In this document: one piece after another, positions 8,722 through 17,472 of the stretch
Numbering within the stretch: position 1 is the first letter of the stretch
Layout of the letters: each line of letters opens with the position of its first letter
Source: Gemmata sp.
GTDB lineage: Bacteria; Planctomycetota; Planctomycetia; Gemmatales; Gemmataceae
Length of the DNA stretch: 54,250 nt
Assembly (NCBI GenBank): GCA_025055115.1
Contig: JANWYJ010000084.1
Coordinates: 1-54,250, forward strand
Direction: 5' to 3'
Program-made: the position numbers and the translations under genes
Notes under the pieces: model-generated
What the model was told of the DNA's origin: nothing
Database searches by the model: none
Seen by the model: only the letters and a program-made list of their open reading frames with translations

Positions 8722-9747
8722 ATGAAAAACTTCACCTACTACCAACCGACATCCCTTTCCGGCGTCTTGAAGGTCCTGGATGAAGCCGCGGGGAAAGCGG
8801 AAATCCTCGCCGGAGGCACCGATTTGCTCGACCGGATGAAAGAGTACATCTCCCAACCCGAAAAAGTGGTGAGTCTGGTAGGCTTTTCTGGGCCGTTCAA
8901 GGAGATCAGCTCCATCGCCGGTCATCCACCGACCGTCACCATTGGCGCAGGCGTCAAGTTGGTCAACATCGCCGAAAGCGAACTGCTGCGGCCATATCCT
9001 GCCCTCACCAGCGCCGCCGCCCAGATCGCCGGACCGCAGATCCGCAACATGGGCACCCTCGGTGGCAGCCTCTGCCAACGCAACCGCTGCTGGTATTTCC
9101 GCGATGAACACGTCCAGTGCCTGCTCAAAGGTGGTCGCCGATGCTTTGCCCACGACGGCGAAAACCAATATCATGCCATTTTCACCCAAGGTCATCCGTG
9201 TGTGATCGTTCACCCCTCCACACTTGCGCCTCCCCTGATGGTCCTAGGTGCTACGTGCGACATTCGCTCGCACAAGGCGCAACGCCAAATTCCCATCGAA
9301 CAATTGTTCCAAGCCCCGGTCAAAGATGGTCAACGGGAACATACCCTCGCCCCCAACGAATTGTTAGTATCCGTCACGATCGCACCCAAAATCCCCCCCG
9401 GTGCGACCTTGCGCAATGCCAGCTACGAGGTGAAGCAGAAAGAAACCTCCGATTGGCCGATCGTTCAAGCGTCGGTGGCCTACTACACCGAAGCGGGGGG
9501 CCAAGTCGCCAAGGGGGTGCGAATTGCCCTCGGCCATGTCGCCCCAACACCTCTGCTGAGTCCTGCCGCTGCCAAAGTGTTGGAAGGGCAGGAAGTGAAT
9601 GAGAAGACCGCCAGCGCCGCCGCCGAAGCGGCCGTCGAAGGCGCACGACCACTGAGCCAAAATGCCTACAAGGTCCAACAGCTCAAAGTCGCTGTGCGGC
9701 GAGCGATTCTACTGGCCTCGGGTGCCAAACCCTATTGGGAGGGCTGA
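8722..9747 (+). CDS. FAD-binding subunit with extra Cys cluster (PaoB/HcrB-like)
   Basis: 341 aa, starting 2 bp after the large subunit's stop. FAD-binding motifs are AEILAGGTDLLDRMK (residues ~27-40) and RNMGTLGGSLCQ (~109-119). Residues 118-160 carry Cys118, 123, 133, 141 and 160 with CWYFRDEHVQC and CLLKGGRRC. This matches the insertion that holds an additional 4Fe-4S cluster in the 4-hydroxybenzoyl-CoA reductase beta subunit and PaoB, so an extra cluster is likely here too. The CO dehydrogenase FAD-subunit C-terminal domain follows (GATLRNASYEVKQKETSDWPIV). It receives electrons from the 2Fe-2S subunit. Confidence 0.9.
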   Translation: MKNFTYYQPTSLSGVLKVLDEAAGKAEILAGGTDLLDRMKEYISQPEKVVSLVGFSGPFKEISSIAGHPPTVTIGAGVKLVNIAESELLRPYPALTSAAAQIAGPQIRNMGTLGGSLCQRNRCWYFRDEHVQCLLKGGRRCFAHDGENQYHAIFTQGHPCVIVHPSTLAPPLMVLGATCDIRSHKAQRQIPIEQLFQAPVKDGQREHTLAPNELLVSVTIAPKIPPGATLRNASYEVKQKETSDWPIVQASVAYYTEAGGQVAKGVRIALGHVAPTPLLSPAAAKVLEGQEVNEKTASAAAEAAVEGARPLSQNAYKVQQLKVAVRRAILLASGAKPYWEG

Positions 9748-9749
9748 AC

Positions 9750-9992
9750 ATGGAACTACCGCAAGTGGGACCCCACGAAGTCGGACCCCACGCCGGACTG
9801 ACTCGCTGCATTCACCTGCAATCGAAGGCCATGGCCGTTTACGGAGAAGGATTCACCGCCGACCCCGATTTTCAAAATGACCTGACCGACTTCACCTGCC
9901 TCAAAACCGGTCGGCCCCTCGGTCCCGACAATGGCCCGGCGAACCTGACCCAATGCTGCAACGCTGAACGCGATTGCTACGAAGAATATTAA
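9750..9992 (+). CDS. Small Cys-rich protein of unknown function at the end of the molybdenum-hydroxylase operon
   Basis: 80 aa from ATG 9750, two bases after the FAD-subunit stop, so almost certainly cotranscribed. I do not recognise a family. The C-terminal half has five Cys (FTCLKTGRPLGPD, then TQCCNAERDCYEEY), which could bind metal or form disulfides. No signal peptide is visible. The N-terminus contains an in-frame 15-bp duplication that encodes QVGPH-EVGPH. It may be an accessory or partner of the enzyme; this rests on position only. Confidence 0.7.
   Translation: MELPQVGPHEVGPHAGLTRCIHLQSKAMAVYGEGFTADPDFQNDLTDFTCLKTGRPLGPDNGPANLTQCCNAERDCYEEY
9763..9792. repeat. 15-bp in-frame tandem duplication inside a coding sequence
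   Basis: 9763-9777 and 9778-9792 differ at one base. The length is a multiple of three, so the reading frame survives and the protein has QVGPH-EVGPH. It shows that the local duplications seen between genes also reach gene termini when they are tolerated. Confidence 0.85.
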
Positions 9993-10008
9993 CGCCCGCC
10001 AACCACCC

Positions 10009-10119
10009 AGGTGGTGCGACGACAGCGGCCACGGGGCGGCCGCGCAGAAAAGTTGATGGCGCATAAGTCTGGCTAATCGGTGAGGTGGTGCGACGATAGC
10101 TCCCACGGGGCGGCCGCGC
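10009..10119. repeat. 37-bp direct repeat pair in the 9993-10430 gap
   Basis: 10009-10045 and 10083-10119 match at 34 of 37 bases and are separated by 37 bp. The unit contains the GC-rich stretch CACGGGGCGGCCGCGC. The pair lies just downstream of the Mo-hydroxylase operon. Confidence 0.88.
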
Positions 10120-10250
10120 GGCAAACTGGTCAGTTGAGAGCCGCAAATCGCACCTGCCCACGCCCACAAGCTGAGCGGACGATGGAGAAACGCATCGCGA
10201 TCAGAGACACCTGATCGCGATCATTTGTTTACAATGTTCATTAATTCAGT

Positions 10251-10400
10251 TAAGATGGGGTGGCCGTTAGGGTGAGATGGATTCTCAACGGCCAACGCCA
10301 GCACGCGCTGCCTAAGAAACGCCAGCACGCGCTCCCTAAGATGGGGTAGTCGTCGGGGTAAGAGGGACTCTCAACGACCAACGCCAGCACACGCCCCCTA
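10251..10400. repeat. Nested direct duplications: 64-bp pair enclosing a 24-bp tandem pair
   Basis: The outer copies are 10251-10314 and 10337-10400 (64 bp each, about 80 percent identical). An inner tandem pair, 10294-10317 and 10318-10341 (24 bp, one mismatch), straddles the end of outer copy 1 and the beginning of outer copy 2. The inner pair is much less diverged than the outer, so the region was duplicated at least twice at different times. It ends 30 bp before the next start codon. With the 37-bp pair upstream this accounts for most of the 438-bp gene-free gap. Confidence 0.88.
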
Positions 10401-10430
10401 CCGCGGTATAGAAATCCGGGAGAAACAAGC

Positions 10431-11456
10431 ATGGTTCGCATTGGGATCGTCGGTATCGGTTTTATGGGCCGGATTCACTTTCTGGCTAGCCACCGATTGA
10501 ATGGTGGCCGGGTAACGGCCATTTGCAGCCGCGATCCGGCCAAACGGGCCGGCGATTGGCGGAACACCCGCGGCAATTTCGGCCCCGAGCCAGGTTTCGT
10601 CGACCTGACCGGTATCAAGACCTATGAGAGAGTGGAACAACTGCTTGCCGATCCGGATATCGACCTTGTGGATGTCTGTACAGTTACTGATCAGCACGCG
10701 CCCATCGCGCTGGCTGCGCTTCGAGCTGGTAAGCATGTCATCGTCGAAAAAGCCATAGCCCTCACTTTGGCCGATGCGGATGGCATGGTTCAAGCGGCTC
10801 GCAATGCTGGGAAACTGTTGATGGTGGCTCATGTATTGCCATTTTTTCCAGAGTTTCGCTATGCCGCGGAGATCATCACCAGCGGTCGCTATGGACGGGT
10901 TCTGGCGGCGGATTTCAAACGCATCATTTCCCAACCGGATTGGTCCGCAGATATTGGCGATGTGGCGAAAACGGGCGGACCGGCCGTGGATTTGCACATT
11001 CACGATACCCACTTTATCGGGCTGGTTTGTGGAGTACCGCGGGCGGTTTTTTCTGTCGGTACGGTCGAAAAGGATACTGTTACCTATCTGACAACTTCGT
11101 ACTTGTATGGCCCGGGTGGCCCAGCGGTGACATGCTCCAGCGGGGCCGTGGCGATGAAGGGGCGCCCCTTTGTGCACGGCTACGAAATCTACCTCGAAAA
11201 AGCGACGCTCGTCTACGATTCCTTTGGAATTCCGCTCAGGTTGCTAACAGCCGATGGGCAATCGTCGCAACCCCAAGTGGAAGGCTCGGGCGACCCCTTG
11301 TCGGCATTCACGCACGAATTGCAAGTCGCTGTCGATGGCGTCCGCAGTGGTCAAGAACCGGCCTTGTTGAGCGGAAAACTGGCTCGCGATGCACTGGCTT
11401 TGTGCCATTGCGAAATCGAGTCCGTGAAATTGGGGCAAGCGGTGGTCGTGCGCTGA
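10431..11456 (+). CDS. Gfo/Idh/MocA family oxidoreductase
   Basis: 341 aa. The N-terminal NAD(P)-binding Rossmann fold has IGIVGIGFMGRIHFLAS and AICSRDPAKRAG; the EKPIA-type active-site motif appears as VEKAIALTLADADGM (~residues 102-116), with Ala in place of the usual Pro. The C-terminal domain has GGPAVDLHIHDTHFIGLVCG, where the Asp/His residues normally bind substrate. These are cytoplasmic NAD(P)-dependent sugar or inositol dehydrogenases, but the substrate cannot be read from sequence. Two further genes follow on the same strand. Confidence 0.92.
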   Translation: MVRIGIVGIGFMGRIHFLASHRLNGGRVTAICSRDPAKRAGDWRNTRGNFGPEPGFVDLTGIKTYERVEQLLADPDIDLVDVCTVTDQHAPIALAALRAGKHVIVEKAIALTLADADGMVQAARNAGKLLMVAHVLPFFPEFRYAAEIITSGRYGRVLAADFKRIISQPDWSADIGDVAKTGGPAVDLHIHDTHFIGLVCGVPRAVFSVGTVEKDTVTYLTTSYLYGPGGPAVTCSSGAVAMKGRPFVHGYEIYLEKATLVYDSFGIPLRLLTADGQSSQPQVEGSGDPLSAFTHELQVAVDGVRSGQEPALLSGKLARDALALCHCEIESVKLGQAVVVR

Positions 11457-11603
11457 TTCCCTGCATTGCCCGGTTTCTCTCACCGGCAAACCTTGCGGAC
11501 CTTTCGCAACGACGCGGCTTGTTAAACGGCAACGGTTATCGCGTTCGAGTCGATTGTGTCGATTGAGAAAGGCAGGGCCAGCGGCGAAACGCGAGGATTG
11601 GCG

Positions 11604-12413
11604 ATGAAGTGTCGGTTTTGGATGGGTGCCTTGATCGGGATGAGCTGGGCAGCAACGGCTGGTTGTGTATCGTGCGGTCACCAACAGTATGCGAAAGTCT
11701 GGCAGCGTGGGGCGGACGTCGCCGGGCCATTGTCATGTCGCCAGCAAGTCTACGTCTTCCTCATTGATGGCTTGGCGCCAGCTTGTATTGCCAGTCTGGA
11801 AAGGCTCCGCGAGCCGCTGGCCAACCACGGCTTTGCCAAAGTGGGAGTGGCGAATGCCGTCGCGGGAGTTAGCATCGCGGAGGAAATTCGTGGGATTCAT
11901 GCCACAGCGCCCGAAACGAAATTCGTCTTGATCGGCTACGATGTTGGCGGGATGGTGGCCCAACTGCTGGCTCGCGAGCTACTCCGTGAGGGCATTCCGA
12001 TTGAAGCGGTTGTGCTCGTGAACCCCGTGCATGACCGACCGCCATGCGGGGTGCGAACCGTGCTCATCACCAATGGAAAAGCGCCGGCTTGCATGGCCGC
12101 GAACGATCGCATTGTCGTTCCCGAGGCGAACCATTTCCGCTTGCCAACGCATCCTACCACCGTCCGTGCGATCGTAAATTTGCTGGAGGACCTAGCCGCC
12201 AGCTGCATGGCACCGCCAGTAGACCCTGTTCCCCAGTGGTCTTACCCGCACGCCCCCGCTATGCGACCGATGATCCCACCCCAAGGCGGCGCGTGGGACT
12301 TTCTGGCCGATACGGGCATGGTGCCACGGCCCATTGGTCTGCGATTATCACCCGAGTCACGGCTGCCGACCGATCGTACCGAGATGACGCAGACCCCCAT
12401 CACGCCGCAGTGA
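11604..12413 (+). CDS. Lipoprotein with alpha/beta-hydrolase-like core, nucleophile Ser replaced by Asp
   Basis: 269 aa from ATG 11604 (GAGGA upstream). The N-terminus is a lipoprotein signal ending in ATAGC (Cys21). The core looks like an alpha/beta hydrolase fold: YVFLIDGL strand, TKFVLIGYDVGGMVAQLLARELL (nucleophile elbow, residues 106-127), VVLVNP, and EANHFRLPTHPTTVRAIVNLLEDL with a His (177) at the catalytic position. The nucleophile position reads G-Y-D-V-G, so Asp113 stands where Ser is usual. It is either a non-catalytic relative or one with an Asp nucleophile as in haloalkane dehalogenases and epoxide hydrolases. The C-terminal ~60 residues are Pro-rich. TruD follows 17 bp downstream. 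Confidence 0.7.
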   Translation: MKCRFWMGALIGMSWAATAGCVSCGHQQYAKVWQRGADVAGPLSCRQQVYVFLIDGLAPACIASLERLREPLANHGFAKVGVANAVAGVSIAEEIRGIHATAPETKFVLIGYDVGGMVAQLLARELLREGIPIEAVVLVNPVHDRPPCGVRTVLITNGKAPACMAANDRIVVPEANHFRLPTHPTTVRAIVNLLEDLAASCMAPPVDPVPQWSYPHAPAMRPMIPPQGGAWDFLADTGMVPRPIGLRLSPESRLPTDRTEMTQTPITPQ

Positions 12414-12430
12414 GTCGGTACAATAGCAGG

Positions 12431-13615
12431 ATGAAGCTGAAACAGCGACCCGATGACTTTCGGGTCGAAGAATTGACCGACGCGCAACCAGAGGCCGAAG
12501 GGGAATTTGCCTTCTACCGGCTCGACAAGACGGGATGGACCACTCTGGATGCCCTCGCGGTCATCCGGCGCCGGTGGCACATCGACCATCGCCGCGTCAG
12601 TTACGGCGGGTTGAAAGACCGGCACGCCGTTACCACGCAATATCTGACGATCTTCCGCGGCCCCCCCCGCGATCTATCCCAGCACGGTATTCGGCTGAGT
12701 TATCTCGGTCGGCGGAAGGAACCCTATACGTCTCAGTGTCTTCGTGCCAATCGCTTTCAAGTCACGCTGCGGGCGATGAATGAAGCGGCGGTTGACCGAG
12801 CTACTGCCGCGATGCACGAGGTGCACACAGTGGGCGTGCCGAATTATTTCGACGATCAACGGTTTGGCTCGGTTGGCCCGAATCAGGAATTTGTTGGCCG
12901 GGAGATGGTTTGCGGACGGTTTGAACGAGCGTTGTGGTTGGCTTTAGCGGCTCCTTATGAATACGATCGGGCAGCGGCCAAACGCGAAAAAGAACAACTA
13001 CGGGCCTCGTGGGGACGCTGGTCCGAGTGTTTGCAGCAGTTGCCCCGCGGGCATGCCCGTAGCCTGATCAGTTATTTGGCCACTCATCCGACGGATTTCC
13101 GCGGTGCCGTGGCTCGGTTGCGACCGGAGCTCCGCGGTCTGTACTTATCGGCGTATCAGAGTCATTTGTGGAATCGCATGTTGGCGTTGTGGCTACGCCA
13201 CAACTGCGGCGAAGATGAGCTGGTCGAGCTAGCCCTGAAAATCGGCCGCTTGCCTGCGCCGCGACGGGTTCCCGATGAAACCACTCGTTCGGCTTGGACC
13301 ACACTCGCACTGCCGCTGCCCTCAGCCCGACTGCGGCCAGATACCACAGCCGTCTGGTGGCCCCTGGTGCAGACGGTGTTGGGTGAAGAAGGGTTGACCT
13401 TGGGTGACTTGAAGGTGAAAGGGATGCAGAAACCGTTTTTTGCCAAAGGCGATCGGGCCGCCTGTGTCTTTCCGGCCCACAGTTCCCTCATCACGGAGTG
13501 GGATGAGCTTCATCGCGGCCAGAAAAAGCTCATCCTTCGCTTTGAGCTTCCTAAAGGCAGCTATGCGACGATTGTGGTGAAACGACTGACTGCGTTTCAC
13601 CCCCCGGCGGCGTGA
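12431..13615 (+). CDS. truD: tRNA pseudouridine synthase TruD
   Basis: 394 aa from ATG 12431. TruD converts U13 of some tRNAs to pseudouridine. The N-terminus KLKQRPDDFRVEEL is the family signature. The catalytic Asp lies in GGLKDRHAVTTQ (~residues 59-70). The downstream motifs NRFQVTLR, VPNYFDDQRFG and LRGLYLSAYQSHLWN are all typical, with the TRUD insertion domain between them. Length is within the family range. The upstream open frame to 12044 overlaps the preceding gene and is not real. Transcription is probably shared with the lipoprotein gene 17 bp upstream. Confidence 0.95.
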   Translation: MKLKQRPDDFRVEELTDAQPEAEGEFAFYRLDKTGWTTLDALAVIRRRWHIDHRRVSYGGLKDRHAVTTQYLTIFRGPPRDLSQHGIRLSYLGRRKEPYTSQCLRANRFQVTLRAMNEAAVDRATAAMHEVHTVGVPNYFDDQRFGSVGPNQEFVGREMVCGRFERALWLALAAPYEYDRAAAKREKEQLRASWGRWSECLQQLPRGHARSLISYLATHPTDFRGAVARLRPELRGLYLSAYQSHLWNRMLALWLRHNCGEDELVELALKIGRLPAPRRVPDETTRSAWTTLALPLPSARLRPDTTAVWWPLVQTVLGEEGLTLGDLKVKGMQKPFFAKGDRAACVFPAHSSLITEWDELHRGQKKLILRFELPKGSYATIVVKRLTAFHPPAA

Positions 13616-13649
13616 TGAAAATTCCAGACATCAGGTCCTCATCCGCGGG

Positions 13650-15038
13650 TCACTTTTTCTCCACCAACTGTTTGAAGGTATTGCAGATCACCGGCGCTGC
13701 TTCAGGACCAACGCTATTGATCTCGCCATATTGCGCTTTTTTCAAGCCATAGCAGAACGGCTCTTTCACGTCCCACTGCCGTTTGGGAATGAAGTAGCCG
13801 AGTTCATCGTTGGCTAGTCCGATCAACATCCGGTGGGGGCTTTTCAGTTGGGCATAGATGGCCGGCTCGATCGGCGCATCGGGGAAGTCGGCACCGGGGT
13901 CGACCGGGTCTTGCACCTGGCCCAAGACGTTTTCGGGGTAAATTTCACCGGGGATCGCGGCGACTTCTAAATCACCGAGCTTGAGATAGCCCACCTCTGT
14001 TTTCACCGCGACGGGTTGTTTAATATCTTTCGTTTCGAGCCACTTCGCCGGCACGGGGTTTCCGTCCCACACATACATTTTCCGTTTCAAGACACCGATT
14101 TGGAATCCCAGTTGGAAGTTTTTGTTCTCCACCGGGATGAGAATTTCGCGGGTGCGAATGTCAAAGGGGGTAAGCGTGATCCGAACCGCGTTCTTCAACG
14201 CTTTTTCCGCCAGTTGAGCCACCAAGAAACCATACCGATCGGCCTTCGCGAAGGTGCCATCGGCCAATTCCTGGCCATCTTTATCCTTCACGGGCAGACC
14301 CAAGGTCGTCATCAGGCCGCCCACAGTGCCAGTGAAGTAAGCGACGGGGCATTGATGGGATTGACGCAAATACTTCACGACATAGTAGGGGAAATCGGCG
14401 GTAATCTGGGTATTTTTGGAATCCAGAGCTTCGGGGTGATTGTTCCACTGCACCAACATGCCGCGTGATTGGCCGGTGCGTGGTGCGCGGAAGTGTAGAA
14501 TGACCAACTCATCGTGTTTGACGATCGGTAATCGGCTGTCGTGGAGGAGGTCCGGATCGCGGGCACGGCCAACATCCACGACCGCGGGTTGGCGGTTCTT
14601 ATCCGCCGCCTTGACGGCGTTCACACACCCGGCGATGAGTTTTTTCATGTACTCGGGATCGACACCGCTGGTAAACGGGGTGGCGCCCCAAAGGCCCATC
14701 GTGTCCGGTCCCTCGTGGTTGTGTGTGGCCGACACGAGGACATATTTGAAGCCCGGCAATTCGTCGCGGATGGCCTGGACCGTTTCCAGAAATAGCCCCA
14801 CCACATCGACCGTCACGAGGGCGATTTTGTCGTCGCCATCGGCCATGACGACCGCCCGAACCATAATCGGGTCATGAACTTCCGTCGCTTTGCGATTGTG
14901 ACCAAAGCCCGCCAGAAAGACGGTTTTTTTCCCCAACTCCGGTGTGATGTCGGTTTCACCAAAACCGACGGTGAATTCTCCAGCAGCGGCGGAGATACTC
15001 ATCAGTAGGATTGCCGAAAGACTCAATACCGGTTTCAT
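13650..15038 (-). CDS. Neutral/alkaline non-lysosomal ceramidase-like secreted protein
   Basis: 462 aa. ATG at 15038 gives a clean signal peptide (MKPVLSLSAILLMSISAAAG); the frame extends 10 codons upstream without improving it. The mature protein starts FTVGFGETDITPELGKKTVFLAGFG and has VLVSATHNHEGPDTMGLWG with zinc-ligand-type His residues, plus AAIPGEIYPE and NDELGYFIPKRQWD near the end. This is the pattern of the ceramidase N-terminal family as it occurs widely in planctomycetes. True ceramidases are longer (~650 aa or more) with a C-terminal Ig-like domain, which is absent, so the substrate is uncertain. Confidence 0.88.
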   Translation of the reverse strand: MKPVLSLSAILLMSISAAAGEFTVGFGETDITPELGKKTVFLAGFGHNRKATEVHDPIMVRAVVMADGDDKIALVTVDVVGLFLETVQAIRDELPGFKYVLVSATHNHEGPDTMGLWGATPFTSGVDPEYMKKLIAGCVNAVKAADKNRQPAVVDVGRARDPDLLHDSRLPIVKHDELVILHFRAPRTGQSRGMLVQWNNHPEALDSKNTQITADFPYYVVKYLRQSHQCPVAYFTGTVGGLMTTLGLPVKDKDGQELADGTFAKADRYGFLVAQLAEKALKNAVRITLTPFDIRTREILIPVENKNFQLGFQIGVLKRKMYVWDGNPVPAKWLETKDIKQPVAVKTEVGYLKLGDLEVAAIPGEIYPENVLGQVQDPVDPGADFPDAPIEPAIYAQLKSPHRMLIGLANDELGYFIPKRQWDVKEPFCYGLKKAQYGEINSVGPEAAPVICNTFKQLVEKK

Positions 15039-15142
15039 GATCAGCCTCGGTGGGGTGCGGGGAACCACTTTTCGACCGCTCTATCGCGTGCGGTTGTCAC
15101 CAACCCGCAAGGGGTCGGTTTTTCAAAGAGTGGATACTGGTG

Positions 15143-15967
15143 TTATGTTTGGATTTTTTCGGCACACGCACGCATATAACGGATGCTTTCACGGGCGATG
15201 GTGTCGGGATCCGGGGAGTAGTCGAACACCTCGACGGAAACCCATCCCGAATAGTGGATGTCGCGCAGGGCCGCGAAAATCGGTGTAAAGTCGGTCGTAC
15301 CGAATCCGGGACCGCGGCGGTTGGGATCGTTGGCGTGGAAATGGTGCAGCCATGCGCGATTGGCGCGAATGATCTCGGGTATCGGGGCGGCTTCTACGGA
15401 CATCGCTTTCACATCGAGATGGAGCTTAACATAGGGATGGTTGAGCTGCTGCGCCAGGGCGACAGCCTCCGCGGCCGAGTTGAGGAAATTCGTTTCTTGG
15501 GGGGTGAGAGGTTCTAAACACAGATAGACCCGGTTCTGCTCCAACGCGGGTAGGCAGTGGTGGAAGGTGTCGATAGCGTAGGCGATTCCTTGCTCCGCGC
15601 TCAGGCCGGCGGGCAGGCTGCGTTGCGCAGGTGAACCGAAGACCAGGATATTCCCGCCCAATTCCGCGGCAGCATGAGCCAGCTCAGCAAGGTACTCGCC
15701 GGTGCGGCGGCGGACGGCTGGGTCCGGTGAGGTGAGGTGAAAACCCTCCGTTTTGGCCAGCAGCCAATGCAACCCGATGATGGTGATGCCAGCCGCTTCG
15801 GCTTGCCGACGCAGTTCCTGGCGCTGCGCGGAACTCACATCGGTGATGCGTGGGGCTAACGTGAAAGGGGCGATCTCCAATCCGGTGTAGCCGAGTTCCG
15901 CGATCCGCTCACAAATGCGGGCATGGTCCCAGCCTTCGAAGGTTTCGTTGCAGATGGCGTATTTCAT
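15143..15967 (-). CDS. Sugar phosphate isomerase/epimerase-like TIM-barrel protein
   Basis: 274 aa from ATG 15967, which shares one base with the upstream stop (TGATG); GTG 15970 is an alternative. The xylose isomerase-like/AP-endonuclease family 2 barrel is visible: YAICNETFEGWDHARICERIAELGYTGLEIAP, IIGLHWLLAKTEG, YLCLEPLTPQETNFLN, VKLHLDVKAMSVE, WLHHFHANDPNRRGPGFG, WVSVEVFDY. The Glu, Asp, His and Glu residues of these segments form the usual metal site. The protein is cytoplasmic. Coupling to the PDZ protein upstream is tight, but I see no functional link. Confidence 0.9.
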   Translation of the reverse strand: MKYAICNETFEGWDHARICERIAELGYTGLEIAPFTLAPRITDVSSAQRQELRRQAEAAGITIIGLHWLLAKTEGFHLTSPDPAVRRRTGEYLAELAHAAAELGGNILVFGSPAQRSLPAGLSAEQGIAYAIDTFHHCLPALEQNRVYLCLEPLTPQETNFLNSAAEAVALAQQLNHPYVKLHLDVKAMSVEAAPIPEIIRANRAWLHHFHANDPNRRGPGFGTTDFTPIFAALRDIHYSGWVSVEVFDYSPDPDTIARESIRYMRACAEKIQT

Positions 15968-17433
15968 CACGGCAGTGTGACCTCACGTTCACGTCGTTTG
16001 GGGTCTTCGTTATCAATCACGGTCAACTTGAGGGTCTGTTGGCCTTTTGCGGCGCTGTAGAATTCGCGTGGTGTCCGCACCGGTTGGCCGTTGACCCGGG
16101 TAATCAACAAGGTTTCCGGCCGATCCGTGAGTTTCTTGAAAGCCGCTGCCGCCGGAGAATTTTCCACCAATTCCCGCACGCTTAAACCCAGCATCGTGGG
16201 GCCAAAATCGACCCGCAAACCGAATACCGACGGCGGGCGAACCGACGCCAACGTGGGCTGACCATGAGGTAATTTCCCCAAAAGCACCGGGATTTGTCGC
16301 GAACGGAAACCTTGGACCACGGTGAGGGTGACTTCAGAACCCGCCAGAGCCGAGCCGATGTGCAAAAGAAGGTCGTTGTAATGGCGTACGGGGATACCGT
16401 TGATATGGGTGATGACATCACCACTGCGCAGGCCAGCGAGGTCGGCCGCGCTATGCGGTGTCACCATTCCCACTTCGACGCTCGTGGTATCGGTTGCCAA
16501 ACTGACGCCCAGCGCACCGTATTCCACCTCTTCCCCCCGGCGCAGAACCTCGACCACGCGGCGGAAACACTCGTCTGCCGGAAACGCATACAAGGCCGCC
16601 CGTTCCCCCGAGATGGCCGCCGCGGAGGTCGTCAGTCCGATCATTTCCCCATCGAGATTGACCAGTGCCGCTCCATCCGCTCCCAGAGTCAGCTTGGCAT
16701 CATGCTGCAACAACGGACCGAAGTAGTAGTAACTCTCCAACTTGCGACCGCGTTCTTTGCTTTCGAGGGGTTGTTCGAGAATGTTGGTAATGCTACCCAA
16801 AGCAACGCTCGGCTTATCGATGGCAAAGCCGCTGACGTAAGCATGAGCCACTTGAATCGCTAACTTCCCCGGAAAAAGCGTGGGTTTTTGCTCGGGCCGC
16901 CGATTGAGGCGAACATCGGCCCAGCTGATGGCTTTCAAGGGGGCCGGCGGATTGATCAGTTTCAGCGTCGCCAAATCGTGGCGGGCGTCGGCCGCGTGGA
17001 TATCGGCGTAGGAACCTTTTCCCCCGGAGAGGTGAACGTAAATTTTCGTCGCCCCTTCGACAACATGATAGGGTACCAGAATAATACCCGTGGAATCGAT
17101 GATCACACCGCAGGCGGAAGAATGGTCGGCAATGCTCCGCGGATCGGACAAATCCAAGGATTCGGCCAGTCGTTTCTCATGCGGGTGCGTCTTGAGAAAC
17201 TCGTGAACATCGAAGGAACCCAGTTGCCCCGGGCGAAGTTCCCGGTCGGGCCGTTGGGGGTAACGGTCGCTTCGCGACACCACGACACAAACGACACTGG
17301 GGCCGACTTTCTCATGAGTGGCCTGAAGCTGCTGTTCAATCGCCACCAATAACTGCTGCTTGGTCGGCTCTGCGGCCAACAACGGGGCCGTCAGCCAACA
17401 CCCACCCGCAAGGATGCAGCTCACCCAACGCAT
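15967..17433 (-). CDS. HtrA/trypsin-like PDZ protein with catalytic Ser replaced by Asp (pseudoprotease)
   Basis: 488 aa with signal peptide (MRWVSCILAGGCWLTAPLLAA), so periplasmic. Trypsin-like domain ~40-290: His123 in LVPYHVVEG and Asp153 in DARHDLATLKL are in place. The active-site loop, usually PGNSGGPLVN, reads LGADGAALVNLDGEMIGL: Asp253 (GAT codon at 16677-16675) replaces Ser, and the oxyanion Gly-Gly-Pro is Gly-Ala-Ala. Two PDZ-like domains follow (about 305-390 and 400-488). Normal HtrA proteins are chaperone-proteases of the envelope; this one probably binds proteins without cutting them. The loss of both Ser and the GGP suggests a stable change, not a sequencing error. Confidence 0.88.
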   Translation of the reverse strand: MRWVSCILAGGCWLTAPLLAAEPTKQQLLVAIEQQLQATHEKVGPSVVCVVVSRSDRYPQRPDRELRPGQLGSFDVHEFLKTHPHEKRLAESLDLSDPRSIADHSSACGVIIDSTGIILVPYHVVEGATKIYVHLSGGKGSYADIHAADARHDLATLKLINPPAPLKAISWADVRLNRRPEQKPTLFPGKLAIQVAHAYVSGFAIDKPSVALGSITNILEQPLESKERGRKLESYYYFGPLLQHDAKLTLGADGAALVNLDGEMIGLTTSAAAISGERAALYAFPADECFRRVVEVLRRGEEVEYGALGVSLATDTTSVEVGMVTPHSAADLAGLRSGDVITHINGIPVRHYNDLLLHIGSALAGSEVTLTVVQGFRSRQIPVLLGKLPHGQPTLASVRPPSVFGLRVDFGPTMLGLSVRELVENSPAAAAFKKLTDRPETLLITRVNGQPVRTPREFYSAAKGQQTLKLTVIDNEDPKRREREVTLP

Positions 17434-17472
17434 AATAGACTTCTCCAGCAGGTTGTTTCCGTTGTAATCGGT

